IMG/VR virus record: IMGVR_UViG_3300021378_000180
Location: 1-22,354 of that record
Source: a virus
DNA length: 22,354 nucleotides
Direction: 5' to 3' (one strand)
The position numbers and the translations under genes are program-made. The notes below the pieces were generated by a model. The model worked only from the letters and a program-made list of their open reading frames with translations. It did no database searches and had not been told where the DNA came from. Shown in pieces: positions 1-8,600 of the stretch (position 1 is the first letter of the stretch; each line of letters begins with the position of its first letter).

Positions 1-1
1 A

Positions 2-85
2 GCCGAAGCCGCACAAACCACTCCTTACGTTCGACCAGCAACCCCGTCCGCGTCAGGAAGTATTGCCTTTTTAGGTAGGGCGTAG
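2..85 (+). CDS. C-terminal end of an upstream protein (partial)
   Basis: An open frame enters from the left edge and stops at TAG 83-85. It encodes 27 visible residues rich in Ala, Thr, Pro and Ser (beginning AEAAQTTPYVRPATPSAS), the composition of a flexible tail. It lies on the same strand as, and directly before, the virion genes, so it is probably the end of another structural or packaging gene. No domain can be recognised from so short a piece. The frame is preferred over the other two forward frames because its composition resembles the neighbouring virion proteins. Confidence 0.5.
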   Translation, partial: AEAAQTTPYVRPATPSASGSIAFLGRA

Positions 86-87
86 AT

Positions 88-177
88 ATGCCCACTAAGA
101 ATCCCTATCAAACATCTTATTCTTGTGGCTACACGTCTAAAATGTTACGATTGAATAACCCCCCGAGGTACTTATGA
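88..177 (+). CDS. 29-residue ORF translationally coupled to the next gene
   Basis: An ATG at 88 opens a 29-codon frame whose TGA (175-177) overlaps the ATG of the following gene (174-176), forming an ATGA junction like the one between the next two genes. The only ribosome-binding candidate is a weak GGTAGGG stretch about 8 bases upstream. The peptide is Tyr/Asn/Pro rich with two Lys-containing segments and one Cys. It has no recognisable domain, signal peptide or membrane helix. It fills an otherwise empty 88-base gap and keeps the coupling pattern, which supports a real gene, but a chance ORF of this length is possible. Confidence 0.35.
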   Translation: MPTKNPYQTSYSCGYTSKMLRLNNPPRYL

Positions 178-1793
178 GCATAAAAAACGCCGCTGAGATG
201 ATCCGTCAACAAGGTCGAGGTAATGACTCGGTGCTTATGCACGTCACGCCAAGTGAGATTAAGTCCTTACAAGGTATTGCACAAGCGCATGGTGGCTCCC
301 TATCTATTAATCCGCAGACCGGTTTACCCGAAGCTGGGTTTTTAGAAGACATCCTACCTACTATTGCCGGTATTGGTATCGGCTTTGCTACAGGTAATCC
401 ATTTCTCGGCGCTGCCGCAGCGGGTCTCGGTGGGTACGCAACATCAGGCAGTCTAGAAAAAGGTTTGATGGCGGGTCTCGGTGCATTCGGCGGCGCTAGT
501 GCGTTGAGTGGTTTAGCTACAGTTGGTGGGGCCACCGCTGCCGGTGCGGGTATTGGCCCTACGGTTCCCGGTGCAGCCGCTGCTACGTCGATCACCCCCG
601 CTACATCCTCAGCATTCCAAGCGCTACCTGTTGCGGATAAATTCTCTGCGCTTAGTTCTGGCTTCTCACAATTAACTTCAAACCCATCAGCTACTTTTAG
701 CACTATGGGTGGGTTATCGGGGCAAGGAGCTAATCTGGCTATGGCTAGTGCTCCACTGCTAGGCGCATTAAACGAGCAACAAACAACCACCGATATGCCT
801 GAGCAAGAGGGGTATGTTCGACCCGCAGTATACGATCCTAAAACACAACAGTACACGCGCTTAGACCCAGTTAAAAACCAAGATTGGGGAGACCGTTCGT
901 TTGCTCAGTATGCACAAGACCAAGGCTATCAAGAAGGCGGTGCGGTCGAGCAACGTTACCAGCAGCCTACACGAACCGTCGATCCTGCGGTGACCGAATA
1001 CAACCAGATGCTGATGAACCAAGCCCAGCAAGAGTACGTCCAAGGTATTTCTACACCGCCGGTTATGGCCCCACAAGCCGCGCCCGCACAAGCCACAAAT
1101 ATCGCAGCAACCCCAGAAATCAATACAACGCGTGCTAAGTTATACGACCCTGCAACGCAAATGTATGTCACCAACCCCAACTATGTAGATCCTAAACCCC
1201 CACGCACTGATTTTTCAAGTGGTCGTTATGACATGTATTACGACGGCAACTACGGCGAGGGTGATGGCAGTGGTAGCGACGGTAGTCCCGGGGGTGGAGT
1301 TGGTGATGACGGCTCTGTGGGTGGTGGGGCTTCAGGCACGGGCACTGACGGTGAGGATGCATGGTCGCGTGGTGGTGCGCTACGTTATGCAGGGGGCGGT
1401 GGTATTACTAACATCCCTAAGTTCCAAGCTGGCGGTGATATGGAGTCCGATGCGTTCGTGGTTCCCGCAGATGTGGTCAGTGCGCTCGGTAATGGAAGCA
1501 CCAAAGCAGGTCTACAGCGTCTAAATGAGTACCTCGGTATTGCGCTTCCTATTGAGGGTGAGGGTGATGGCCTGAGTGACGATATTCCTGCGACTATTGA
1601 AGGTGACCAACCCGCTCGTGTAGCTGATGGTGAGGCGTATGTACCACCAGAAATTGTAGCCCAATTGGGTGGCGGTGATCCTGAGCGCGGTGCGGCTATG
1701 CTGTATACAATGATGGACAAGATTCGTGAGTCTGCGCATGGTAAGACCGACCAGCAACGAGAAGTAGCACCTGAAAAGGTTATGCCCACATGA
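174..1793 (+). CDS. Glycine-rich virion-associated protein with duplicated C-terminal VPxxVxxLGxG module
   Basis: 539 residues, ATG preceded by GAGG (165-168). After a polar N-terminus (1-55), residues 56-140 form a long Ala/Gly hydrophobic stretch (IAGIGIGFATG onward) that could pack as membrane-active or glycine-packed helices. Residues 200-400 are polar, Gln/Pro/Tyr rich, and end in a Gly/Asp/Ser linker. The C-terminus has two related modules: DAFVVPADVVSALGNG from residue 426 and GEAYVPPEIVAQLGGG from about residue 487, each followed by a helix. A DDIPATIEG segment separates them. I recognise this pattern (DDIPA..., GE.VVPADVV..LGNG) from virion proteins of environmental marine phages. 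The exact function is unknown. Short GG-hydrophobic-GG motifs near residues 400-420 recur in the 1143-residue protein downstream, which supports a shared virion location. It could be a tail or internal core protein. Confidence 0.6.
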   Translation: MSIKNAAEMIRQQGRGNDSVLMHVTPSEIKSLQGIAQAHGGSLSINPQTGLPEAGFLEDILPTIAGIGIGFATGNPFLGAAAAGLGGYATSGSLEKGLMAGLGAFGGASALSGLATVGGATAAGAGIGPTVPGAAAATSITPATSSAFQALPVADKFSALSSGFSQLTSNPSATFSTMGGLSGQGANLAMASAPLLGALNEQQTTTDMPEQEGYVRPAVYDPKTQQYTRLDPVKNQDWGDRSFAQYAQDQGYQEGGAVEQRYQQPTRTVDPAVTEYNQMLMNQAQQEYVQGISTPPVMAPQAAPAQATNIAATPEINTTRAKLYDPATQMYVTNPNYVDPKPPRTDFSSGRYDMYYDGNYGEGDGSGSDGSPGGGVGDDGSVGGGASGTGTDGEDAWSRGGALRYAGGGGITNIPKFQAGGDMESDAFVVPADVVSALGNGSTKAGLQRLNEYLGIALPIEGEGDGLSDDIPATIEGDQPARVADGEAYVPPEIVAQLGGGDPERGAAMLYTMMDKIRESAHGKTDQQREVAPEKVMPT

Positions 1794-2242
1794 TTACTGA
1801 AGAGCGCAAACTCGAGTGGTTCGGCGGTAATACTGACGCGTTGAATATGTTTTACACCATTGTCGATCTTGCGCACGTCTGGGATGATTTAATTGACCGT
1901 GACAAACCTGTCAGTGATTTCGATGTCAACAGAGCCTTTCTCAGTGCGTTAGTATACCTACCGGCAAACCCGTTTTATAATCGCATTCAGACGCAAGTGC
2001 TCCCGTTGTGGATGACTGTTATATCAGCGTATGAAACTGCGAACAAGTTTGAAAACGACAAAGACGAACATGGTTTAGAAATAGCGCATAACTTACGTTA
2101 CGCTACTGGGCACATAGTTGTTTTTATGTCACAAGCCTGCCTTGGCTATGAGAAGGCACAAGAATTCATGCCTGAAATATGGAAAACCATTGTGGATGAT
2201 CGAATTGACGATTATCGTAAGGAGCACTTAAATGCTGCATAG
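1790..2242 (+). CDS. Conserved phage all-helical protein with DDxxD motifs, function unknown
   Basis: 150 residues. Its ATG overlaps the previous TGA (ATGA), so it is probably translated by coupling. The protein looks all-helical and aromatic rich. Residues 31-36 read WDDLID, an exact DDxxD. A second DDxxD (DDRID) lies at 136-140, and conserved-looking LPANPFYNR is at 57-65. Small phage proteins with a WDDLxDxD core are familiar from virion gene clusters, but I know of no assigned function. DDxxD is the metal-diphosphate signature of class I isoprenoid synthases. At 150 residues this protein is about half the usual length of that family, so enzymatic activity is only a possibility. There is no signal peptide. 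Its position between two large virion genes suggests an assembly or scaffold-like role, or a small virion component. Confidence 0.65.
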   Translation: MITEERKLEWFGGNTDALNMFYTIVDLAHVWDDLIDRDKPVSDFDVNRAFLSALVYLPANPFYNRIQTQVLPLWMTVISAYETANKFENDKDEHGLEIAHNLRYATGHIVVFMSQACLGYEKAQEFMPEIWKTIVDDRIDDYRKEHLNAA

Positions 2243-5200
2243 TAGCCGAGTCTTACTTGATTTGGGGATCCCGGAGCTAGACGACCGGGCTTTTCGCCGT
2301 GATGGTGGGCAGATCAAAGCTTATATTGGTGGTGGTGGCTCAAGCGGCCCAACAAGCCAAACAGTAACCCAGACCAATATCCCTGAGTACGCTCGTCCCT
2401 ACGCAGAAGAAATGCTGGGTTCGGCGCAGGCATTAACGGATATTAACCAGAATCCATTTCAATCCTATGGTGATCAGCGCTTTGCCGGGTTTACCCCGAT
2501 GCAGGCACAGGCGTTCCAGAATGTTGCAGGGCAGCAAGTCGCTCCTCAGCTAGCAGACGCATCTAATTTGGCGTACTCCGGTGCCCAGCAAGGTCTCGGT
2601 GCTCAACAGACCGCACAAGGACTACAACAGACCGCACTGGGTTATGGTGGTGCAGGCGCTGGGTTCGGCGGTGCCGCGTCTCAGTTTGGTATCGCAGGGG
2701 CACAGCAGGCGCAAAGAGCGTCTCAGTTGGCTCAAGCCCAAGCGCTAGGGTATGGCGCTCAAGGTGCTCAGTTCGGTGCTAGCGGTGCGGATATGGCGGC
2801 TCAAGCACAACGTGCGGCAGAAAGTCAGGCTGATTTATATGGTCAGATGGGCGCCGGGTTTGGTACGTCCGCCGCTGGGTTAGCTCCTGAAGCTCAGATG
2901 TACGGTGCGCAAGGTGCTCAGTTTGGTCAAGCTGGTATGGGCTTTGGTGCTCAAGGCGCGGGTATCGGTGCACGGGGTGTTGGCGCGGCAGAACAAGGTT
3001 TTGGTGCAGGTGCACAATACGCACAACAGGCAACGTCCCCAGAGGCAATGCAAGCCTACATGTCGCCCTATATGCAGAACGTGGTTGATGTGCAGTCGCA
3101 AGAGGCTCGCCGTCAGTCAGAGATTGAACAGCAAGGCATTCAGTCACAGGCCGCTCAACAAGGTGCGTTTGGTGGTAGCCGTTCTGCGATCTTAGAAGCT
3201 GAAAGACAACGCAACCTAGGCACTCAACTCGGTCGGATTCAGGCTGAAGGATCGCAACGTGGTTTTGAGCAGGCTCAACAGGCTCAGCAGTTCGGTGCGG
3301 GCTTAGGCCTTCAAGGTCTCCAAGCCGGGTATCAGGGTCTTCAAGCTGGTATGGCGGGTACCGCTCAAGGTATGCAAGGTGCTGGCGTCGGTATCTCGGG
3401 CGCTCAGGCAGGTCTCCAAGGTCTTGGTCAGGCTGGTCAGTTATATGGTCAGGGTATGCAAGGTGCTGGGCTCGGTCTTCAGGGTACTGGGCAGCGTTTG
3501 GCTGCGGGTCAACTTGGTTTGGCGGGTACTGCCCAAGGTATGCAGGGTTCTGAAGTGGGCTTGCGTGGTGTTGGTCAACAACTTGCTGGCGGTCAATTAG
3601 GGTTGGAAGGCGCTCGTACCGGTATCGCAGGTCAGCAAGCAGGTATCTCTGGTGCCCAAGCCGGTATGCAAGGTGTTGGTCAGGCGGTCGGTGCGGGTCA
3701 GTATGGTCTTTCCGGTGCACAGCTCGGTATTTCCGGTGCCGGTGCCTTGGGTCAGTTGGGTCAAGAACAGTACGCACAAGAGATGGGTATCACAGACGCA
3801 ATGCAGAAGTTTGGTGCGTTGCAACAAGGTCAGTCTCAGCAAGAAAAAGACTTTCAATATCAACAGTTCTTGGCACAACAGCAGTATCCGTACCAACAGC
3901 TCAGTTATATGTCTGACTTGTTGCGTGGGGTACCTTCTACACAGAGTGCGCAACTTACTTACGCCCAACAGCCTAACCAGACCGCTCAGTTATTGGGTGC
4001 TGGTCTCGGTGCTTACGGTGCGCTTGGTCGTAAAGAAGGTGGGCAGATCAAGAAGTACCAAGAAGGCGGTCAAGTATCGCCCACAGCGATGTCAACAATG
4101 GCTGTGCAAGAACTGCCCTCAAGACTTAAGCGCTTGTCAGACTCGCAATTGGCGGCTTACGCTAGAACGGTCAAAGATGCTATTACATTAAGCGCAGTGC
4201 AAAGCGAGATGCAACGTCGCTCTAAGACCCGTGCGCCAATGGGGGAGATGCCCCAAGAAACAGTAGCCGATGAAGTTGTTAAACGTGCAGGTGAAGCGTC
4301 AATTGGTCAGCCTCGTGTCGGTATGTACGGTGGTGGGATTGTGGCTTTGCAAGGTGGTGGGGGTACTGGACCCTTTAGTGGTATGGAAGAATATGGGTTT
4401 GATCCATATGGTCAACCATCTGTGCCGGAATCAACGGGGCCTACGTTTAGGGAGCTGCTTACACCGGAATCAGTAAAGCAATCCTCATACTATAGAACGG
4501 GCAGTCGTGATGCAAGAGAGCTAGCCCAACAGGAAGCAAATGCGCGGGAAGCACAAAACGCTGCTTTTCTTGGCGATTCTGTGACTATTGACGATCCTTT
4601 TGTACGCGGTTCAGTTGATCCTGACACAGGTAGGGCAGTTGCTACCCCAGAACAATGGGCAGCGGGGAGGAACGACCCCATACCAGATTCTGGAGCCAAG
4701 CCGCAGGTGCCAGAAGGTAGTCCAGACTGGTGGGCCAGTACTGTGCCACAAGAACAAGTACCTGATACCTACATAGAGCAGCCGCCTCAGCAACCTCAGA
4801 CTGGTATTGCAGGGGCAGGGGCAGCTAGACGGGGTATGCTAGGTGGTACATTCGAACAGTTCCGCTCCATGATACCAAAAGGTGAGATGGATCCTCAGCA
4901 ACAAAACCTCCTCAACGATATGCAGTCGCGGCTAACTAAAAAACTAGACCGCGCTGAAAGCCAAGAAAACAACGCTAAGTTTGACGCTATCATGATGGCT
5001 GGGCTTGCGATGATGGGCGGGACTTCCCTAGCTGATGGTATTGCTCGTGCAGCTCAAACCGGTGGTGCTACGTATATGTCGAGCAAGAAAGACGCTGCGA
5101 AAGCCCTCAACGCTGCTGAAGACGCAGAACTAGCTTTCCGTCAGTACGAAATGAGCGTTATGAAAGGCAATGACGATGCTGCTCGAAAGGATTGGAGTTC

Positions 5201-5663
5201 TTATATGGGCCACATTGCTAAACTACAAGACATCGACTCTCGATACGCAGTTGCGGGTATCAACGCCCAGACAAGGGCAACTGCTGCGGCTGAACAACGA
5301 GCATTTACTGCAGCAGAAAGTGAAAAAGACCGAGCAGCGCGGATGGAACAAACCAACATAACTGCCGGTGCTGCAGCAAATAGAGCAGCGCTCAATGCGC
5401 CGAGACTAGCCTTACAAGACGAAGCTAGAATAAATGATTTAGTAAAAGATAAGTTTGAGGACCGACTAGATGCAGTGGCTATAATGCCCGCTGGCCCTGA
5501 GAAAAACACGGCAGCGGCGCAACTTGAACAGGACATGGAAGCATATAGACGGCAGAAGCAAGCTAGTTTAGGGGGCGGAAGCCCTCAAGGGGCAGTTGCA
5601 CCACCCAGTGCAAGAATAGGGAATAGACCCGACATAGCGTCCACTATGAAGCCGTTTAACTAA
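2232..5663 (+). CDS. Large Gly/Ala/Gln-repeat protein, probable internal (ejected) virion protein
   Basis: 1143 residues. The ATG is preceded by AAGGAG (2218-2223) and overlaps the previous gene by 11 bases. In order: an N-terminal GGQIKAYIGGGG motif (25-36), then a conserved-looking segment (TQTNIPEYARPYAEEM, about 48-63). A Gly/Ala/Gln region follows (about 113-265), then a more ordinary helical segment (268-353) containing AQQGAFGGSRSAILEAE. Residues 355-501 are 21 consecutive heptads of the form Gxxx[GRQ]-hydrophobic-x. GG motifs recur at 603-613 and 700-711. The C-terminal third is helical and charged, with an AGLAMMGGTSLADGIA segment near 920-935. The GGSRS and AGLAMMGGTS segments recall virion proteins of environmental marine phages. 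The long glycine-packed helix and its place before the giant polyvalent-type protein suggest an ejected core or channel protein. A tail tape-measure role is the main alternative. Confidence 0.6.
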   Translation: MLHSSRVLLDLGIPELDDRAFRRDGGQIKAYIGGGGSSGPTSQTVTQTNIPEYARPYAEEMLGSAQALTDINQNPFQSYGDQRFAGFTPMQAQAFQNVAGQQVAPQLADASNLAYSGAQQGLGAQQTAQGLQQTALGYGGAGAGFGGAASQFGIAGAQQAQRASQLAQAQALGYGAQGAQFGASGADMAAQAQRAAESQADLYGQMGAGFGTSAAGLAPEAQMYGAQGAQFGQAGMGFGAQGAGIGARGVGAAEQGFGAGAQYAQQATSPEAMQAYMSPYMQNVVDVQSQEARRQSEIEQQGIQSQAAQQGAFGGSRSAILEAERQRNLGTQLGRIQAEGSQRGFEQAQQAQQFGAGLGLQGLQAGYQGLQAGMAGTAQGMQGAGVGISGAQAGLQGLGQAGQLYGQGMQGAGLGLQGTGQRLAAGQLGLAGTAQGMQGSEVGLRGVGQQLAGGQLGLEGARTGIAGQQAGISGAQAGMQGVGQAVGAGQYGLSGAQLGISGAGALGQLGQEQYAQEMGITDAMQKFGALQQGQSQQEKDFQYQQFLAQQQYPYQQLSYMSDLLRGVPSTQSAQLTYAQQPNQTAQLLGAGLGAYGALGRKEGGQIKKYQEGGQVSPTAMSTMAVQELPSRLKRLSDSQLAAYARTVKDAITLSAVQSEMQRRSKTRAPMGEMPQETVADEVVKRAGEASIGQPRVGMYGGGIVALQGGGGTGPFSGMEEYGFDPYGQPSVPESTGPTFRELLTPESVKQSSYYRTGSRDARELAQQEANAREAQNAAFLGDSVTIDDPFVRGSVDPDTGRAVATPEQWAAGRNDPIPDSGAKPQVPEGSPDWWASTVPQEQVPDTYIEQPPQQPQTGIAGAGAARRGMLGGTFEQFRSMIPKGEMDPQQQNLLNDMQSRLTKKLDRAESQENNAKFDAIMMAGLAMMGGTSLADGIARAAQTGGATYMSSKKDAAKALNAAEDAELAFRQYEMSVMKGNDDAARKDWSSYMGHIAKLQDIDSRYAVAGINAQTRATAAAEQRAFTAAESEKDRAARMEQTNITAGAAANRAALNAPRLALQDEARINDLVKDKFEDRLDAVAIMPAGPEKNTAAAQLEQDMEAYRRQKQASLGGGSPQGAVAPPSARIGNRPDIASTMKPFN
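2583..3026 (+). repeat. Degenerate Gly/Ala/Gln seven-residue repeats (first block)
   Basis: The stretch encodes residues of about 118-265 of the 1143-residue protein. It carries repeated units of the type aromatic-G-A-Q-G-A-Q (for example YGAQGAQ followed by FGASGAD, and later MYGAQGA, GFGAQGA, GIGARGV). The register slips in places, unlike the second block. The DNA is correspondingly rich in GGTGCTCAA/GGTGCGGG-like words. It probably arose by internal duplication of a 21-base unit. Confidence 0.55.
3294..3734 (+). repeat. 21 in-register 21-bp/heptad repeats encoding a glycine-zipper-like helix
   Basis: Residues 355-501 of the protein encoded here divide without gaps into 21 heptads. Glycine is at position 1 in nearly all of them (exceptions begin L404, A425, A488). 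Glycine is mostly at position 5, with Leu/Met/Ile/Tyr mostly at position 6, as in GTAQGMQ, GAGVGIS, GAQAGLQ, GAGLGLQ. GTAQGMQ occurs twice (376 and 432) with nearly the same codons, which indicates duplication of 21-bp units at the DNA level. Glycine spacing of i, i+4, i+7 puts small residues along one helix face. Confidence 0.85.
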
Positions 5664-5672
5664 GGAGTCCGT

Positions 5673-8600
5673 ATGGCTGCCGTTGATGTTTCAGGTGCTT
5701 ATAAAGCAGGGTACTCCGATGCCGAAATAGCGGATTATTTAGCCCAGCAAGTTGGAATGGACATTAGTGATACCCGTAAGGCCGGGTACTCCGACAGAGA
5801 AATTGTTAACTACCTAGCGGCTAATCAGCCAGAAGGCGGGTTCGGTGCAGCGTTTGAGTCTGGTGTAGCAGGGGTTAAGTCCGCCGGTGCAGCGTTGTTA
5901 GGTAGAACCGGTGTTATTGATACCGAAACTGCTGAGCAGTACATGGCAGAAAAAGCAGCCGAGCAGCGCATGGCGTTTAAGCCGACTGAAGAAGGTTGGC
6001 TAGAAGCACCGTTAACGAAAGTAGGTGAACTTGCAGGGGGCTCCCTGCCTTATATGGTGGCTCCTATCGCTGGTGCTGTTGCGGGCGCTGCTGCTGCGGG
6101 TTCTGCTCCGGCATGGTTAGCTGCGGGTTTGGGTTCTACAGCGTTGTCCGCCCTACAATTTACAGGCACAAACTTAGAGCGCCAGATTGAAGAGGGTAAG
6201 ACCCTCGAAGAGACTGATCTTCTAAAGGCAGGTGCCACAGCGGTTCCTCAAGCATTGCTAGACACGGTTGCATTACGGTTTATCCCCGGTGTACGACGCT
6301 TGTTAGGGGCGAAAGCCAAAGAGCTTACTGAAGCGCAGTTACAGAACGTCGCCAAACGGGCTATTGCTACAAACCTAGCAGCAGCAGGGGCGAAAACTGC
6401 TTCTACCGAAGCCTTAACTGAAGTTGGGCAGCAAGCCCTAGAGCGTTTCCAAGCTGGCCTGCAAGTACTAGACGACGAGGGTAAAGACGAACTCATCGAA
6501 AGCGCCATCGGTGGTGGTGTGCTGGGCTTCCTATTTGGTGTCCCCGGCGGTGTTAATGTACGAGGTCAAGCACGAAATAAATTAGCCGAAGCAGAAGCTG
6601 CACGCCAGAAAATAATCGACGATGCTATAGCAGCAGATAACGAACAACAAGCACCGCAACTACCAGCACCGGTCACCGGAGAAGCACCAGCCGTAACAGA
6701 AGCTGACTTCCTAACCGCTGAAGAAGCGCGTGATCAAAAGCAACGTGCAGTACAAACACAACTAGACGAACAAGCGCCAGCACGTCCTGCGGTAGATCCG
6801 GTACAGGGTGATTTGTTTTTAGATGCGGCTAATCGTGAACTTCGTGCAGGTAGACCCGTCGTTGCGGCTAATCTTTTTGACGCTGCAGACACTGGGCCAA
6901 GAACCGAAACCCGCGCTGAAGAACCTGATATAACCGCGCCGGAACTACCTGCGGGGGCGGCGCCGGGGCAATTATCCTTACCCTTAATCGGTGGTCGTAC
7001 AGCCTCGCAAGTTGAGATCGAGAAGTATCTCGAGAAAGAGAACGCCACAGCAGTAGAAGGAGCGCGTCGTGCACAGGCCAAGCGGGAAGAGCAAGGTGAG
7101 CAGGCAGCAGCTCAAGCAGAAAAAGATAGGCTAAAGTTCGAGTCAGACTTAGCAGAAGTCGATGGGCGGGTACGTAGTACTCAGGATAAAACTGTAGAGG
7201 ACAACCGTCTAGAATTACTCCTGCCGCTAGTTGCAAACCCTCAAGTTACTAATATACCGAAAGCATTCGGCAGGGCGCTTCAACAGGCTGGGATTACTGA
7301 TCTTGATTTTAACCCCCGTGAACGTAAACTTATTGAACGTGCGTATGACGTTCGCGGTGCGGCGACTCCTGAACCTACAGTAGTTACTGCTCCCTCTACA
7401 CCGAATGAAATGGATGTTGCGGGGTTAATACCAGAACGTGTAGTAGGAGCTAGAGAGCCCGAGCAGATGGGCTTACCCGGTGTTATGGGTCGTGGCGCAG
7501 CTAAACGCGCAGGTAAAACTCGTCCTATAGACGACACTACAGTGCCAGAACCTGAAGCACCTACACCGATTCTTACAGAGGCCGCACTTGATGACCTACT
7601 GTTACCTAAATCATCAATGGCTAGAAAGCGGTTGTTGGGTAAAGACTTAAACGACCCTGAGCAGCGGCAAGGCGCGGTCAAAGAATTGCAGGGACTCGTT
7701 GCCAACCCACGCACTAAACCTGAAACTAAAGCTCGGATACAGGAAGTACTAGATTCGGCATTTTCATTACGCACTCAGGGTGAAATGTTTAACCCTCGCG
7801 GTGGTGTGCGTCCTGATGCTGTGCCACCTAGAACTGCGGCTCCTACTGCGGCTCCTACTGCGGCTCCTACTGCGGCTCCTACTGCGGCTCCTACTGCGGC
7901 TCCTACTGCGGCTCCTACTGCGGCTCCTACTGCGGCTACCACCGCAACGCCCACTGCGCCACAAGGACTTACTGGTGCGGGTAAGAAACTATACGATCGC
8001 TATGTTGCAGAGGTCGCAAGGACGACGAAAGCGACACCTCGTGACGCGCTTAAATCTTCGTCTGCGCCTACCCCAACCATGTTGACACCGGAACAAAAGG
8101 TGTTAGAGAACGTAGCGGCGGATATGTACGCAGGGGAAAATACTCGTGCGGCGAATGCAGTGTACGAAGCGCTTCCGGCAGAGCAAAAAGCCCAGATGGA
8201 TCAGTTCTTAGCCAACTACAAGGGTATGGAGAGACGGGCTAACATAGAAATTGCTCGACTAAACGCTATACAAGAAGCCGCTGATGAGCTCCAAAAGCAA
8301 GTAGACGCTGACATGAGCAAGTTGATTAACGTAGACGCTGCTCCCTTGATGAGGCCACTTACAGGTTCGGTTGTTACTCAGCTACAAAACAACAACTTAG
8401 TCGGTGCTTTGAATGAGTTAGCTGGGCTTACCAAGGGTGAAGTGTCTCGTATTGCGAAGAAGCTAGCGGAGCGCACTGCAGGGGTCAATGTACGGGTAGT
8501 AGATGATGCAACTCTAAACCGCATAATTTTTGAACGCACAGGCGGTGCCGAGAAAGACATTCAAGGTGTTTACTTTGCCTCGGATAACACTATCTACATT

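Noticed and set aside
1385-1876. 163-codon minus-strand ORF across the end of the first virion gene
   Set aside because: It opposes the duplicated VPxxVxxLGxG modules and the ATGA junction of two supported + strand genes. Its Ser/Pro-rich product is unlike a real protein.
2779-3777. 332-codon open frame on the minus strand opposite the glycine repeats
   Set aside because: The repetitive Gly/Ala/Gln codons simply produce no stops on the other strand. The product is His/Pro/Arg/Gln-rich low complexity, and the + frame has a strong ribosome site and conserved-looking segments.
7833-7937. Tandem repeats as a possible CRISPR array
   Set aside because: The units are 12 bp, contiguous and without spacers, and they encode an in-frame protein linker.
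7767-7964. Minus-strand ORF of repeated Arg-Ser
   Set aside because: It is the reverse reading of the 12-bp tandem repeat inside the giant virion gene. There is no ribosome site or sensible flanking sequence.
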